64,000 nt of DNA from Candidatus Polarisedimenticolaceae bacterium (GCA_021648685.1 JAKISI010000002.1:1-64000), one strand, 5' to 3'. Positions 55,304 through 64,000 are shown, counted from the stretch's first letter. Made by a program: numbers and translations. The notes: generated from the letters alone by a model not told the origin.

Positions 55304-56455
55304 GTGTCTTTTACCCGATTTCGGATCGCCATCCCGCTTCTTCTGCTCCTCACCTTTATCGCACTGCAAACAGTGCAGGCCGCAGCACCCATCCCTGCGC
55401 CACCCAAGATTGCAGGCAGCGGGCACCTGCTGATTGATTTTGACAGCAAGGCCATCCTGGCTGAAAAAAATGCCGATCAGCGGCTGGAGCCGGCCAGCAT
55501 CACCAAGATCATGACCGCCTACGCCGTCTTCCGGGAGCTGCGAGAGGGCAATATCAAGCTGGACGATGAGGTGTTGATCAGCAAAAAGGCGTGGCGCACC
55601 CCTGGCTCCCGCATGTTTATCGAGGTCAATAAAAAGATCCCGCTGGAACTGCTGCTCAAAGGGATGATTATCCAGTCCGGCAACGATGCCAGTGTCGCCC
55701 TGGCCGAGCATGTCGCCGGTAATGAAGAGACCTTTGCTGCACTGATGAACACCCACGCCGCACGGCTGGGGATGGAGAGCACCCACTTCGTCAACAGCAC
55801 CGGCCTGCCAGACCCGGATCACTACACCACCCCACGCGACATCGCCAAGGTGGCCGCTGCCACCATCGGAGAGTTCCCCGAGTTCTACAAGTGGTACTCG
55901 CAAAAATCGATGGTCTTTAACGACATCAAACAGCACAACCGCAACAAACTGCTCTGGCGGGATGAGTCTGTAGACGGCATGAAGACAGGCCATACCGAAG
56001 CCGCCGGCTACTGCCTGGTCGCCTCTGCCAAACGCAATAACATGCGGCTGATTGCCATTGTCATGGGTACCAACAGCGAGCAGACCCGCGCCAAAGAGAC
56101 CCAGACTCTGCTCAACTATGGCTTCCGGTTTTTCGAAACCCACCGCCTCTACAGCGCTGGTGACAACCTGAAACAGGTGCGCATCTGGAAGGCTGCCAAA
56201 CAGCAGCTGGCACTGGGGCTGGAGCAGGATCTCTACATCACCATCCCCCGCCGTCAATACAAAAAGCTACAGGCCAGCATGGACATCAAAAACCAGATCA
56301 TTGCCCCGGTGGCCAAAGGTCAGCCTATGGGCACTGTCACCGTCAGCCTGCAGGGCAAGCCCCTGGCCGAGGTGCCGCTGGTGGCACTGGAACAGATTGA
56401 CTCCGGCACCCTCTGGCAAAATGCAAAGGACAGCGCCCTGCTGTGGCTGGAATGA
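55304..56455 (+). CDS. dacA: DacA, D-alanyl-D-alanine carboxypeptidase (PBP5-like)
   Basis: A 383-aa penicillin-binding protein with a signal peptide ending near VQAA. The catalytic motifs are SITKIMTAY near residue 65, SGNDAS near 126 and KTGHTEAAG near 227. The C-terminal PBP5_C domain and an amphipathic membrane anchor (SALLWLE) follow. It trims pentapeptide D-Ala and balances crosslinking. The GTG start is at 55304. Its stop overlaps the next gene by 4 bp. Confidence 0.95.
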   Translation: MSFTRFRIAIPLLLLLTFIALQTVQAAAPIPAPPKIAGSGHLLIDFDSKAILAEKNADQRLEPASITKIMTAYAVFRELREGNIKLDDEVLISKKAWRTPGSRMFIEVNKKIPLELLLKGMIIQSGNDASVALAEHVAGNEETFAALMNTHAARLGMESTHFVNSTGLPDPDHYTTPRDIAKVAAATIGEFPEFYKWYSQKSMVFNDIKQHNRNKLLWRDESVDGMKTGHTEAAGYCLVASAKRNNMRLIAIVMGTNSEQTRAKETQTLLNYGFRFFETHRLYSAGDNLKQVRIWKAAKQQLALGLEQDLYITIPRRQYKKLQASMDIKNQIIAPVAKGQPMGTVTVSLQGKPLAEVPLVALEQIDSGTLWQNAKDSALLWLE

Positions 56456-57312
56456 ATCACGGCAATGCACTGGTCTACCTGAATGGTGAATTCATCCCCC
56501 TCAGCGAAGCCCGTATCTCGATTATGGATCGCGGCTTCCTGTTTGGTGACAGCATCTATGAGGTAATACCAGCCTACGGCGGTCGTCTGTTCCGGCTGCA
56601 ACACCATCTGCAGCGACTGGAAAACAGCCTGCACGCCATCCAGATGGAGAACCCGCTCTCCCGGGCCGAGTGGGAGAATATACTGGCAACCCTGGCCACC
56701 CAGTACCAGGGAGAGGATCAGAGCGTCTACCTGCAAGTGACCCGCGGGGTTGCACCCCGTCGCGACCACGCCATCCCCGAGGAGACGATCCCCACCCGGT
56801 TTGCCTTCACCACCCCCTTCCCGACCATCGACCCCCAGGTTTATGAGCAGGGCATTGCCGCCATCACGCTGGACGATATCCGCTGGCGTTTTTGCAACAT
56901 CAAGGCCACCACCCTGCTGCCCAATGTGCTGCTGCGGCAGGAGGCAAAAGAGCGCGGCGCCATGGAGGCGATCCTGATCCGGGATGGCCTGGCCATAGAG
57001 GGCGCTGCCAGCAACCTGTTTATTGTCGAGGATGGCCAGATCATCACCCCGCCAAAGGGAGAACATCTGCTGCCTGGGGTCACGCGGGATCTGCTGCTGG
57101 AGCTGGCAGCCGAGGCCGAGATTCCCTACTGCGAGGCCCCCATCAGGGCCGACCAGCTGGACAGCGCCGATGAGATCTGGCTGACCAGTTCCACCCGTGA
57201 AATTATGCCCGTCACCCACCTGGATGACCGCCCGATAAATAACGGCCGCCCCGGCAAACTGTGGCGACAGCTGCTCAGCCGCTTCCAGGCCTATAAAGAG
57301 GAGCTGCGATGA
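56452..57312 (+). CDS. dat: D-amino-acid transaminase (class IV PLP enzyme)
   Basis: A 286-aa PLP-dependent aminotransferase with YLNGEFIPLSEARISIMDRGFLFGD near the start (read as two overlapping stretches). The PLP lysine is in RFCNIKATTLLPNVL near residue 147, and IEGAASNLFIVEDG is the cofactor loop. It probably interconverts D-alanine and D-glutamate for the cell wall; a branched-chain aminotransferase is the alternative. The ATG at 56452 overlaps the dacA stop (ATGA), and its own stop overlaps the ybeD start by 4 bp. This placement supports a D-amino-acid role. Confidence 0.85.
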   Translation: MNHGNALVYLNGEFIPLSEARISIMDRGFLFGDSIYEVIPAYGGRLFRLQHHLQRLENSLHAIQMENPLSRAEWENILATLATQYQGEDQSVYLQVTRGVAPRRDHAIPEETIPTRFAFTTPFPTIDPQVYEQGIAAITLDDIRWRFCNIKATTLLPNVLLRQEAKERGAMEAILIRDGLAIEGAASNLFIVEDGQIITPPKGEHLLPGVTRDLLLELAAEAEIPYCEAPIRADQLDSADEIWLTSSTREIMPVTHLDDRPINNGRPGKLWRQLLSRFQAYKEELR

Positions 57313-57584
57313 GCCAGGATCTGGAACAGGATACGCTGCTTGAGTTCCCCTGTGAGTTTTCGGTCAAGGCCATGGGGCTGACATCGCCTGACTTCGACCT
57401 GGCTGTGGTCGAGGTCGTCCGCCGCCACGTCCCCGACATGACAGAGGGCTGCATCTCATCCCGCCCCAGCAAGGGGGGCAAATACACTGCCATTACCGTC
57501 ACCATTCAGGCCACCAGCAAGCAGCAGCTGGATGCCATCTATCAGGATCTGACCGACCACAAGCATGTACTGATGAGCCTGTGA
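57309..57584 (+). CDS. ybeD: YbeD, DUF493 family protein
   Basis: A 91-aa ferredoxin-like-fold protein with LLEFPCEFSVKAMG at the start and YTAITVTIQATSKQQLDAIYQ in the middle, the DUF493 signature. Function is not settled; it resembles ACT-type regulators and is constantly found before lipB. It overlaps the transaminase gene by 4 bp and lipB by 4 bp (GTGA). Confidence 0.93.
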   Translation: MSQDLEQDTLLEFPCEFSVKAMGLTSPDFDLAVVEVVRRHVPDMTEGCISSRPSKGGKYTAITVTIQATSKQQLDAIYQDLTDHKHVLMSL

Positions 57585-58210
57585 GCAGACCTCTTTTGCA
57601 TCTTCAGCAGCTCGGTCTGTGCGACTACGAGTCCAGCTGGCGCAAGATGCAGCACTATACCGACCAGCGCACAGCCGCAAGCCAGGATCAGCTCTGGCTG
57701 CTGCAACACCCCCCGGTTTTCACTCTGGGTCTGGCGGCAAAGCCCGAGCACCTGCTCTCACCCGGCAACATCCCCATCATAAAGGTGGATCGCGGTGGGC
57801 AGGTGACCTACCACGGGCCTGGGCAGCTGATGGCCTATCTGCTGCTGGATCTGCATCAAAAAGGGTTTGGCATCAAAAAGCTGGTCGCCCATATTGAGCA
57901 GGCGATCATCAAGCTGCTGCAAGATTATAAAATCACCGCCCACACCCAACCGGGCGCCCCCGGCGTCTATGTGGGAAAGAAAAAGATCGCCGCGCTGGGT
58001 CTGCGAGTGCGCCGTGGCTGTACCTTTCACGGCCTGAGCCTGAACGTGGATATGGATCTGGAGCCCTTCAGCCGCATAAACCCCTGCGGACATCCTGGTC
58101 TGGAGATCACCCAGCTGGCGGATCTTGGCGCAGCAACAGACCTCAAACAGGTCGCCACCGACCTTTCACTCCACCTGGCCAGCCAACTCGGCTACACTCT
58201 AATCTCATGA
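57581..58210 (+). CDS. lipB: LipB, octanoyl-ACP:protein octanoyltransferase
   Basis: A 209-aa enzyme moving octanoate from ACP to lipoyl domains of 2-oxoacid dehydrogenases and GcvH. It has [16 protein letters not shown] near residue 69, [11 protein letters not shown] with the catalytic Lys and the INPCG loop with the catalytic Cys near 168. The GTG start overlaps ybeD; its stop overlaps lipA by 4 bp. Confidence 0.96.
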   Translation: MSRPLLHLQQLGLCDYESSWRKMQHYTDQRTAASQDQLWLLQHPPVFTLGLAAKPEHLLSPGNIPIIKVDRGGQVTYHGPGQLMAYLLLDLHQKGFGIKKLVAHIEQAIIKLLQDYKITAHTQPGAPGVYVGKKKIAALGLRVRRGCTFHGLSLNVDMDLEPFSRINPCGHPGLEITQLADLGAATDLKQVATDLSLHLASQLGYTLIS

Positions 58211-59181
58211 GCAGCGACAACCGCTACAAAGCCCCCTCACGCAGCAGCCCAAAGGGTCATCAGCGCAACCAGGAGAAGCTGGCGCGCAGCCACAGCGTGG
58301 CGGTCAACCTTGCCACCCAGCCACTGCGCAAGCCCAGCTGGATTCGCGCCAAATCCCCCACTGGCCCAGAGGTCACGCGCATCAAACGCATACTGCGCGA
58401 ACACCGGCTCAGCTCTGTCTGTGAAGAGGCGGCCTGTCCCAATCTGAGCGAATGTTTCAACCAGGGCACAGCCACCTTTATCGTGATGGGCGACCTCTGC
58501 ACCCGCCGCTGCCCCTTTTGTGATGTCGCCCACGGCAAACCCAAACCACTGGACGAGCATGAACCCCGGCAGCTGGCCGAGGCCGTAGCCTTGATGGGGC
58601 TGAAATATGTAGTCATCACCTCCGTCAACCGGGATGATCTGCACGATGGTGGCGGCCAACACTTTGCCCACTGCATCCAGGCACTGCGCCACTGCAACAG
58701 CAGCCTGCAGATTGAGATCCTGGTGCCGGATTTTCGTGGCCGGCAGCAAGCCGCACTGGCCGCACTCACCCAGATCACCCCCGACATCTTCAACCATAAC
58801 CTTGAGACTGTGCCCCGACTCTACCCCACAGTTCGACCCGGTGCCGACTACGACTGCTCACTGGAGCTGCTGCGTCACTACAAACTGCTGCAACCCGACA
58901 TCCCGACAAAATCCGGCCTGATGCTGGGTTTGGGGGAGACCCTGGAGGAGGTCGAGGCCGTCATGCATGAGCTGCGTCAGCAGCAGTGCAACATGCTGAC
59001 ACTGGGGCAATACCTGCGCCCCAGCCTGGCGCACCTGCCAGTTGAACGCTACGTCACCCCCGGCGAGTTCGAGACCCTGCGCGAGCTGGGCAACAGGATG
59101 GGGTTTACCAACGTGGCCAGCGGGCCACTGGTGCGCTCCTCCTATCATGCCGACCGGCAGGCTGCCCCGCTTCTGACATGA
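58207..59181 (+). CDS. lipA: LipA, lipoyl synthase
   Basis: A 324-aa radical SAM enzyme inserting sulfur at C6 and C8 of protein-bound octanoate. The auxiliary cluster is bound by [12 protein letters not shown] and the radical SAM cluster by [10 protein letters not shown]. An RSSYHAD motif lies at the end. It completes lipoate assembly with lipB directly upstream. It overlaps the following ElyC-like gene by 4 bp. Confidence 0.96.
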   Translation: MSSDNRYKAPSRSSPKGHQRNQEKLARSHSVAVNLATQPLRKPSWIRAKSPTGPEVTRIKRILREHRLSSVCEEAACPNLSECFNQGTATFIVMGDLCTRRCPFCDVAHGKPKPLDEHEPRQLAEAVALMGLKYVVITSVNRDDLHDGGGQHFAHCIQALRHCNSSLQIEILVPDFRGRQQAALAALTQITPDIFNHNLETVPRLYPTVRPGADYDCSLELLRHYKLLQPDIPTKSGLMLGLGETLEEVEAVMHELRQQQCNMLTLGQYLRPSLAHLPVERYVTPGEFETLRELGNRMGFTNVASGPLVRSSYHADRQAAPLLT

Positions 59182-59936
59182 GCATAGAGCTCACCCAAAT
59201 CATCAAAAGCCTGCTGCTGCCACCCGGTGGCCTCATCCTGCTGGGGCTGCTAGGGCTTGTACTGATGAGCAGACGGCTTGGCAAGCTACTGGTTTTTCTG
59301 AGCCTGCTGGGCTTCTATACGCTCAGTACCCCATTCCTCTCCGGCCTGCTGATCTCAGGGCTGGAGACCTACCCGGCACTCTCGACCAGAGAGGCCAGGA
59401 GATCCGGTGCGCAGGCCATTGTCGTACTGGGCGGCGGCCGCTATCTGGATGCCCCCGAGTATGGTGGAGACAGCATCCGATCCCTGCATCTGGAGCGGCT
59501 GCGCTATGCCGCCTGGCTGGCACAGCGCACGGGGCTGCCCATCATCCCCAGTGGCGGGGTCGTCATCACCGAGGGAGCGCCAGAGGCCTGGCTGGCACGA
59601 GATATATTGAAGAACGAATTCAACGTAAAGATTGCCGCCGTCGAAGATGTCAGTCGCAACACACGCGAAAATGCCCAATTGACAAAAATGGTGCTGGACC
59701 GGCTGGGGATCAACCGCATCCTGCTAGTCACCCACGCCTGGCACATGCCACGAGCCATGGAGGCGATGATAAAGGCCGGAGTGAATGCACAACCTGCCCC
59801 CACCTCATTCCAGTACAAAGATGATGACAAAAAGCACTTTCTGGACTGGCTGCCGGATGCCAGCGCTTTTTTAGTCAGCTACTGGGCAATACATGAGTAT
59901 GTGGGGCGGCTTTGGTACCGGGTAACAGAAAAATAA
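59178..59936 (+). CDS. ElyC/YdcF-like DUF218 protein
   Basis: A 252-aa inner-membrane protein with two N-terminal membrane segments (about 10-32 and 37-58) and a DUF218 domain ([44 protein letters not shown]). ElyC in E. coli affects undecaprenyl-phosphate carrier recycling and peptidoglycan assembly. It ends the dacA-to-ElyC operon, in which all adjacent genes overlap by 4 bp. Confidence 0.85.
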   Translation: MSIELTQIIKSLLLPPGGLILLGLLGLVLMSRRLGKLLVFLSLLGFYTLSTPFLSGLLISGLETYPALSTREARRSGAQAIVVLGGGRYLDAPEYGGDSIRSLHLERLRYAAWLAQRTGLPIIPSGGVVITEGAPEAWLARDILKNEFNVKIAAVEDVSRNTRENAQLTKMVLDRLGINRILLVTHAWHMPRAMEAMIKAGVNAQPAPTSFQYKDDDKKHFLDWLPDASAFLVSYWAIHEYVGRLWYRVTEK

Positions 59937-59973
59937 GGATATGAAAAAACTCGACAATCTACTATGTTTATGC

Positions 59974-60003
59974 TTGACATCCAGTCGCATATTCACAGAT
60001 AAT
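59974..60003 (+). promoter_or_regulatory. Sigma-70 promoter of the SAP-domain gene
   Basis: TTGACA (59974-59979) and GATAAT (59998-60003), 18 bases apart, about 75 bp before the ATG at 60079. Confidence 0.7.
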
Positions 60004-60078
60004 TGCCGGTTTTTTTGCGGTGAACTGTCCTATCCGTGAGGGCAAATATTGTCCGCAGACAGGTTAAGGAGAAACAGC

Positions 60079-60279
60079 ATGAAAATGAAAGAGATTCGTA
60101 TCATAGCCAAAGCCCAGGGGGTAAAACCACTGCGGCGCACCAAGGCTGGCCTGATTAAATCCATCCAGCTACAGGAAGGGAACTTTGATTGCTTCGCTTC
60201 AGCGCGTCAGCAGACCTGCAGCCAGACAGACTGCCTTTGGCGTGATGACTGCTTTGCACAGGCAAGCAAAGCAGCCTAG
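60079..60279 (+). CDS. Small SAP/Rho-N-like domain protein with cysteine tail
   Basis: A 66-aa protein. A SAP-like helix pair (MKMKEIRIIAKAQGVKPL, then AGLIKSIQLQEGN) is followed by four cysteines (FDCF, TCSQTDCLW, DDCF) that could bind metal. Family members of similar length occur widely in sulfur-type gammaproteobacteria; their role is unknown and DNA or RNA binding is likely. AAGGAG sits 7 bases before the ATG. The stop codon TAG lies inside the left terminal repeat of the element at 60275. Confidence 0.82.
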   Translation: MKMKEIRIIAKAQGVKPLRRTKAGLIKSIQLQEGNFDCFASARQQTCSQTDCLWRDDCFAQASKAA

Positions 60280-60386
60280 TACATCAACCACATTATATTG
60301 GCGGATAAAGAGTACGGCCAAGAGTGATGGAATAGCTCAATCTAAAGCGCTGCTATCCGTCAATATAACCTGGACGGTGTACTAGG
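60275..60386. mobile_element. MITE-like element 3, 112 bp with 33-bp terminal inverted repeats
   Basis: The left arm (60275-60307) and the reverse complement of the right arm (60354-60386) match at 27 of 33 bases. Both start CCTAGTACA and end TTATATTGRCGGATA. The spacer is 46 bp with no frame. The stop codon of the preceding SAP gene falls at 60277-60279 within the arm. A second hairpin AACCTGGACGG/CCGTCCAGGTT overlaps the right arm and extends to 60400. Confidence 0.6.
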
Positions 60387-60437
60387 AGGCCGTCCAGGTT
60401 ACTCCAAGGGAAGTTTAGAAAATTATTCGTGCGCAAT

Positions 60438-60472
60438 AAAAAAGCGCCTTCTTCTGGAAGGCGCTTTTTTTA
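60438..60472. terminator. Bidirectional Rho-independent terminator
   Basis: AAGCGCCTTC (60442-60451) and GAAGGCGCTT (60457-60466) form a perfect 10-bp stem with loop TTCTG, with A-rich and T-rich flanks. It serves rpmE from the right and the SAP gene from the left. Confidence 0.9.
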
Positions 60473-60497
60473 TAAAGCCAGCGTGCCGGGACTGGGG

Positions 60498-60698
60498 TCA
60501 GCGGGCATACCGTTTGCGGAATTTGTCAACGCGACCGGCGGTGTCCATCATCTTCTGCTTGCCGGTATAGAAAGGGTGACAGGCTGAGCAGACTTCGATG
60601 TGTAGATCCTTACCCAGTGTGGAAGAGGTGGTGAACTCATTACCACAGCTGCAGTTCACTTTGATCTCATTGTATTCAGGGTGGATATCCGCTTTCAT
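60498..60698 (-). CDS. rpmE: Ribosomal protein bL31
   Basis: A 66-aa zinc-binding bL31 (C+ type). It begins [19 protein letters not shown], with CSCG and CSAC metal pairs, and the HPFYTGKQK segment is conserved. It sits at the subunit interface. It is a single gene with a bidirectional terminator 26 bp downstream. Confidence 0.97.
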   Translation of the reverse strand: MKADIHPEYNEIKVNCSCGNEFTTSSTLGKDLHIEVCSACHPFYTGKQKMMDTAGRVDKFRKRYAR

Positions 60699-60792
60699 GT
60701 TCGCCTCAAAAAAATAACCTATTCTCCCGCACTATTGCGGGGAAAACCGCGCATATTAGGCTAATATCGTGCTGGGCGCAAGAGCGAATGGC

Positions 60793-61167
60793 TCAGCAGT
60801 CCGGGCGAAGGGGTATGACCTGCGCCTGATGTGGGCGGGGCTTAGCCGTGTGGTTTCCCGCCTCACAGGATTCAGTCAGGCTGTGGAGATGGCTGGTAAG
60901 GCTCTCTTCGCCTACCAGCGTCTCCCACATCATGCGAGAGATCCGGATGCAGGCCCCCATGGGTGATTTAGAGAGGCGGCGCTCCTGATCAATACGCCAC
61001 TGGAGGCAGCGCAGGCGCTCCCGGTTCTTCTCAGGAGCTGATGCAATAATCTCTTCGATAGCCACCAGACGCATGGATTCAAAGGTGTCGGCATCCTGTT
61101 GAGCAATCTTCATCCACTGCTCAAAATCCACTGCCTGAAGGTTTGTCTGGGACTCTTTTTCCGTCAT
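60793..61167 (-). CDS. DUF3135 domain protein
   Basis: A 124-aa cytoplasmic protein that matches the DUF3135 family: FEQWMKIAQQDADTFESMR, then ERLRCLQWRIDQERRLSKSP and ACIRISRMMWETL. Function unknown. Helical throughout, with a basic tail. I chose the ATG at 61167 (MTEKESQ); an upstream start at 61200 is also in frame but less likely. It is a single gene between rpmE and phoH. Confidence 0.8.
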   Translation of the reverse strand: MTEKESQTNLQAVDFEQWMKIAQQDADTFESMRLVAIEEIIASAPEKNRERLRCLQWRIDQERRLSKSPMGACIRISRMMWETLVGEESLTSHLHSLTESCEAGNHTAKPRPHQAQVIPLRPDC

Positions 61168-61467
61168 TGACCAGCGACCATTTTCAGCTACAAAAAACAC
61201 GCAACCACACTAACTTAAGAGGTGATTTCACCCTAGCATGGTGTCTCTTGTTTGTCTTGCAGAAGGAAAGGCCTGAAAAGAGAGATGTGCAGATAACCCA
61301 TTGTAATTGCTAAGTTATTCTTAAATAGGCGCTGGATTCACAGGAACCAAAGGCCTTTTTTAAGACTATAAGCGGCGTAATTCAAGAGCTGGTTAGAGAA
61401 TAATCCAGGCGTCATGAATAGCCAGAAATATCTTTGATAACAATACAAACGAGCTGGCTTATAATCT
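61168..61467. other. Intergenic region between DUF3135 and phoH genes
   Basis: No gene or RNA seen in about 300 bp of AT-rich sequence. AAAGGCCTTTTTT at about 61348-61361 could act as a weak terminator for phoH from the other side only with difficulty. It is otherwise featureless. Confidence 0.4.
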
Positions 61468-62877
61468 TCAAAGGTTCTCTGATGCAAACTCAGCCAGTCT
61501 TGAGCGTTCACCCTGTATCAGGGTGATGTGGCCGCTGTGGTTCCAGCTTTTGAAACGATCCACTGTATAGGTGAGGCCGGAGGTGGTTTCAGTAAGATAG
61601 GGTGTGTCGATCTGGCCGATGTTGCCGAGGCAGATGACTTTGGTGCCGGGGCCTGCGCGGGTGATGAGGGTCTTCATCTGTTTGGCGGTTAGATTTTGGG
61701 CTTCATCAATGATGATGTATTTGTTGAGAAAGGTGCGCCCACGCATGAAATTCAGGGAGTGGATGCGGATGCGATTGCGCAGCAGGTCATCGGTTGCCGC
61801 ACGACCCCATTCACCGCCTTCGGTCTGTGTCAGTACCTCCAGGTTATCTTTCAGTGCGCCCATCCAGGGCGCCATCTTCTCCTCTTCGGTGCCGGGCAGG
61901 AAGCCGATGTCCTCACCCACAGGTACGGTTGCACGGGTCATGATGATTTCGTGGTAGATATTCTGATCCAGAACCTGAGCCAGCCCTGCAGCCAGGGTCA
62001 ACAGTGTTTTGCCGGTACCGGCTATGCCGAGCAGTGAGACAAAATCCAGATCCTGATCCAGCAGCATATTGAGTGCGAAATTTTGCTCTCGATTGCGTGC
62101 ATTGATCCCCCATACGGAGTGCTTTGGGTTGCGATAATCCTCCAGCAGCTCAATGACGGCGCTATCGCCCTTCAGCTCGCGGACGATGGCCTCAAAGCTG
62201 GCATCCCCCTCCATACTCAGGCATTGGCTGACATGCCAGTCGGCCAGATCCACCCCTGTTACACGATAAAAGGAGTGCCCCTCATTCTGCCATGATTCCA
62301 GCTTTTTACTGTGTTCATTCCAAAAGTTGGCAGGCAGTTCAATGTGTCCCCGGTAGAGCAGGTTGACATCATCCAGCACCTTGTCATTGCAGTAATCTTC
62401 CGCGCGTATGCCCAGGACAGCGGCCTTGATACGCAGGTTGATATCTTTGGATACGAGGGTGATGGTGCTGGTTGGGTGCTCTTCCTGTAGCGCCAGTGTG
62501 GCCGCCAGGATATTATTGTCAGGGATATGCCCCGGCAGACTTTCAGGCAGAAGATTGGGCAGATGACGGGTCTGAAAGAAGAGGCGGCCATGTTTGGCAC
62601 CCTCTGTTGTGGCGCCATTTTCTGGTGCGGGAAGTGGCAACCCTCTTTTGATATCGGCCTTGGTTGCGCCCGTCATCAGCTCATCGAGAAAGCGACTGGC
62701 CTGACGTGCGTTGCGGGCAACCTCGGATAGCCCCTTCTTGCCGGCATCCAGCTCCTCAAGCACCACCATGGGGAGGAACAGGTCGTGCTCCATAAACCGA
62801 AAGATGGCGGTGGGGTCGTGCATCAGGACATTGGTGTCCAGTACAAAAAGATGGTGGTCTGCGGATGTTTTGGGCAT
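61468..62877 (-). CDS. PIN-PhoH family ATPase (PhoH2-type)
   Basis: A 469-aa protein. The N-terminal PIN ribonuclease domain (about 8-150) has VLDTNVLMHDPTA and the later acidic residues (DNNILAATL; SKDINLRIKA). The C-terminal PhoH helicase-like domain has LGIAGTGKTLLTLAAG near residue 284 and IIDEAQN near 392. PIN-PhoH proteins unwind and cut RNA. The PIN acidic residues seem intact, so nuclease activity is plausible. It follows gcvR by 8 bp in the same direction. Confidence 0.93.
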   Translation of the reverse strand: MPKTSADHHLFVLDTNVLMHDPTAIFRFMEHDLFLPMVVLEELDAGKKGLSEVARNARQASRFLDELMTGATKADIKRGLPLPAPENGATTEGAKHGRLFFQTRHLPNLLPESLPGHIPDNNILAATLALQEEHPTSTITLVSKDINLRIKAAVLGIRAEDYCNDKVLDDVNLLYRGHIELPANFWNEHSKKLESWQNEGHSFYRVTGVDLADWHVSQCLSMEGDASFEAIVRELKGDSAVIELLEDYRNPKHSVWGINARNREQNFALNMLLDQDLDFVSLLGIAGTGKTLLTLAAGLAQVLDQNIYHEIIMTRATVPVGEDIGFLPGTEEEKMAPWMGALKDNLEVLTQTEGGEWGRAATDDLLRNRIRIHSLNFMRGRTFLNKYIIIDEAQNLTAKQMKTLITRAGPGTKVICLGNIGQIDTPYLTETTSGLTYTVDRFKSWNHSGHITLIQGERSRLAEFASENL

Positions 62878-62885
62878 CTCTCCCC

Positions 62886-63425
62886 CTAGCCTTTAATGGG
62901 ATCCAGTGCAGCGTCCAGATTCATCGAGTCACAAAACTCCAGGAAGTCGCCGCGCAGTTCGGCAATGTGCATCTCTGCCGGGATGCCAATGCTCATGTGA
63001 ACGGAAAACATCGGGGTGCCGGTGTGTGCAGCTGCATAGCTGCTGGTGACCAGATCTTCAATATTGATATTACGTTTAGAGAAAAAGTTGGCCAGGTGGT
63101 GCACAATACCGGGGTGATCCATGGCTACAACGTCGATGGCATAGGGCAGGGTTTTGCTGTCGGATTGGCGCTCGTCCGTACGTTTTGAAATGATGGTGAG
63201 CCCCAGCTTCTTGCCCTGTTTTGGCAGGGCGTCTTCCAGCTTTGTCAGTGTGTTCCAGTTGCCTTCTACCATCAGCAGGATGGCAAATTCCCCCCCCAGA
63301 ACCGTCATGCGGCTATCTACAATATTGCACTCATCTTCCAGAATGATTTTACTTAATTGATCGACGATGCCGGGGCGATCTCTCCCCAGAGCCGATATGA
63401 CCAGATAATTTTTTTTTGCGGGCAT
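62886..63425 (-). CDS. gcvR: GcvR-like glycine cleavage repressor, double ACT
   Basis: A 179-aa protein with two ACT domains (about 8-75 and 95-170). Motifs are LGRDRPGIVDQLSKII and VVAMDHPGIVHHLANFF. In E. coli, GcvR binds GcvA and blocks activation of the gcv operon when glycine is low. The gene is divergent from dapA, the standard order in gammaproteobacteria. A paralogue is at 34099. Confidence 0.88.
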   Translation of the reverse strand: MPAKKNYLVISALGRDRPGIVDQLSKIILEDECNIVDSRMTVLGGEFAILLMVEGNWNTLTKLEDALPKQGKKLGLTIISKRTDERQSDSKTLPYAIDVVAMDHPGIVHHLANFFSKRNINIEDLVTSSYAAAHTGTPMFSVHMSIGIPAEMHIAELRGDFLEFCDSMNLDAALDPIKG

Positions 63426-63561
63426 GTTTTATCTCACTGCAGGTTGGTGATCTGTTCTGATCGCGCTGTTTTCTCTACAGGCTCAGTGTAGTCGGTTTTA
63501 ATTTCAGAGGCTGAAATTATGGGCTTTTGCAGGCGGTTATGCCAGTTGAAAAATGTATCGT

Positions 63562-63591
63562 TTGGCACTGTTTCTGAAAGCACTGTAGAAT
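63562..63591 (+). promoter_or_regulatory. Sigma-70 promoter of dapA
   Basis: TTGGCA (63562-63567) and TAGAAT (63586-63591) are separated by 18 bases, 35 bp before the dapA start. Confidence 0.6.
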
Positions 63592-63626
63592 TGCATGTTT
63601 AGCCTGATTTTATTTGGAGTCTGTGC

Positions 63627-64000
63627 ATGTTTCAGGGCAGTATCGTTGCATTGGTTACACCCATGCGTGAGGATGGCAGCCTGGATGAGGCGAGCCTGCG
63701 GAGTCTGGTTGACTGGCATATCGAGCAGGGTACCGATGGTCTTGTGGCCGTAGGCACCACGGGTGAATGCCCGACGCTGGATGAGGATGAGCACTGCCAG
63801 GTCATTGCCAGGGTGGTTGAGTTTGCAGCCGGACGCATCCCGGTTATTGCCGGTACCGGCTCAAACTCCACGAAAGAGGCAATTGGCCTGACCCGGCGAG
63901 CTAAAGAGGTTGGTGCTGATGCATCTCTGCTGGTCTCACCTTATTACAACAAACCCACACAGGAGGGGCTCTATCTGCATCACAAGCTGATTGCAGAGCA
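63627..64000 (+). CDS. dapA: DapA, 4-hydroxy-tetrahydrodipicolinate synthase, 5' part
   Basis: About 124 residues are seen before the window end. It is a TIM-barrel aldolase joining pyruvate and aspartate semialdehyde, first step of the lysine/DAP branch. [20 protein letters not shown], then GTTGECPTL and [11 protein letters not shown], contain the catalytic Thr and Tyr. The Schiff-base lysine lies beyond the edge. The ATG at 63627 follows GGAG by 8 bases. Confidence 0.95.
   Translation, partial: MFQGSIVALVTPMREDGSLDEASLRSLVDWHIEQGTDGLVAVGTTGECPTLDEDEHCQVIARVVEFAAGRIPVIAGTGSNSTKEAIGLTRRAKEVGADASLLVSPYYNKPTQEGLYLHHKLIAE

Noticed and set aside
55274-56257. Long minus-strand frame of 327 codons opposite dacA
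   Set aside because: Lies entirely antisense to a well-supported gene with all catalytic motifs; its translation is low in recognisable structure and it has no ribosome site. It is a shadow of high-GC codon bias.

Overview
The window is a stretch of chromosome from a gammaproteobacterium. Gene orders typical of that class are coaBC-dut-algC-argB-slmA, dapF-DUF484-xerC, pilB-pilC-pilD-coaE-zapD, rluD-pgeF, dacA-ybeD-lipB-lipA and gcvR/dapA. Abundant c-type cytochromes point to a respiratory, probably chemolithotrophic or sediment-type lineage (Chromatiales/Thiotrichales-like). That placement is inference; no 16S rRNA or tRNA gene was seen.

Layout. 1-8.1 kb: the 5' end of miaB, a PilZ-like protein, then a rightward run of a TlpA thioredoxin, a GspE/PilB-type ATPase, a CHASE2 membrane protein, an SH3 protein and an M48 protease, followed by two small leftward membrane proteins. 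8.2-18.0 kb: an electron-transfer island with a diheme cytochrome c, a PQQ-type beta-propeller, an octaheme cytochrome, an NHL propeller and a 28-heme cytochrome built from tandem four-heme repeats. It ends in a Wzz/GumC-type polysaccharide co-polymerase whose C-terminus looks like a catalytically dead tyrosine-recombinase fold. 18.0-23.8 kb: the leftward housekeeping operon coaBC to slmA. 24.0-25.2 kb: radC, rpmB, rpmG. 25.2-25.9 kb: a graveyard of insertion-sequence remnants. 25.9-30.3 kb: a PilZ protein, an HD-GYP phosphodiesterase with a CxxCH motif in its sensor domain, xerC, DUF484 and dapF. 30.4-33.2 kb: an ACP-FAAL-PlsC fusion enzyme. 33.2-40.3 kb: def between two different MITE-like elements, an ACT regulator, a ferredoxin reductase, pgeF, rluD, bamD, a PII gene and nadE. 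40.4-53.2 kb: the type IV pilus region (pilS, pilR, a DUF4143 ATPase, sigma-54-driven pilA, a second pilin, pilB, pilC, pilD), an O-oligosaccharyltransferase/ligase, coaE and zapD. 53.3-64.0 kb: a methyltransferase, rlpA, dacA, a D-amino-acid transaminase, ybeD, lipB, lipA, an ElyC-like protein, a SAP protein ending in a third MITE-like element, rpmE, DUF3135, phoH, gcvR and the start of dapA.

Themes that tie genes together: (i) surface electron transfer, with 38 heme motifs in three consecutive cytochromes, two propellers and an exopolysaccharide co-polymerase; (ii) c-di-GMP and surface life, with two PilZ-like proteins, a heme-type HD-GYP enzyme, type IV pili, a glycosyl ligase and a second PilB-like ATPase; (iii) small non-autonomous elements with terminal inverted repeats, two of which appear to supply the stop codon of the neighbouring gene.

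The most novel candidates are the 28-heme/propeller cluster, the Wzz-recombinase-fold fusion, the ACP-FAAL-PlsC fusion, and the three MITE-like families.
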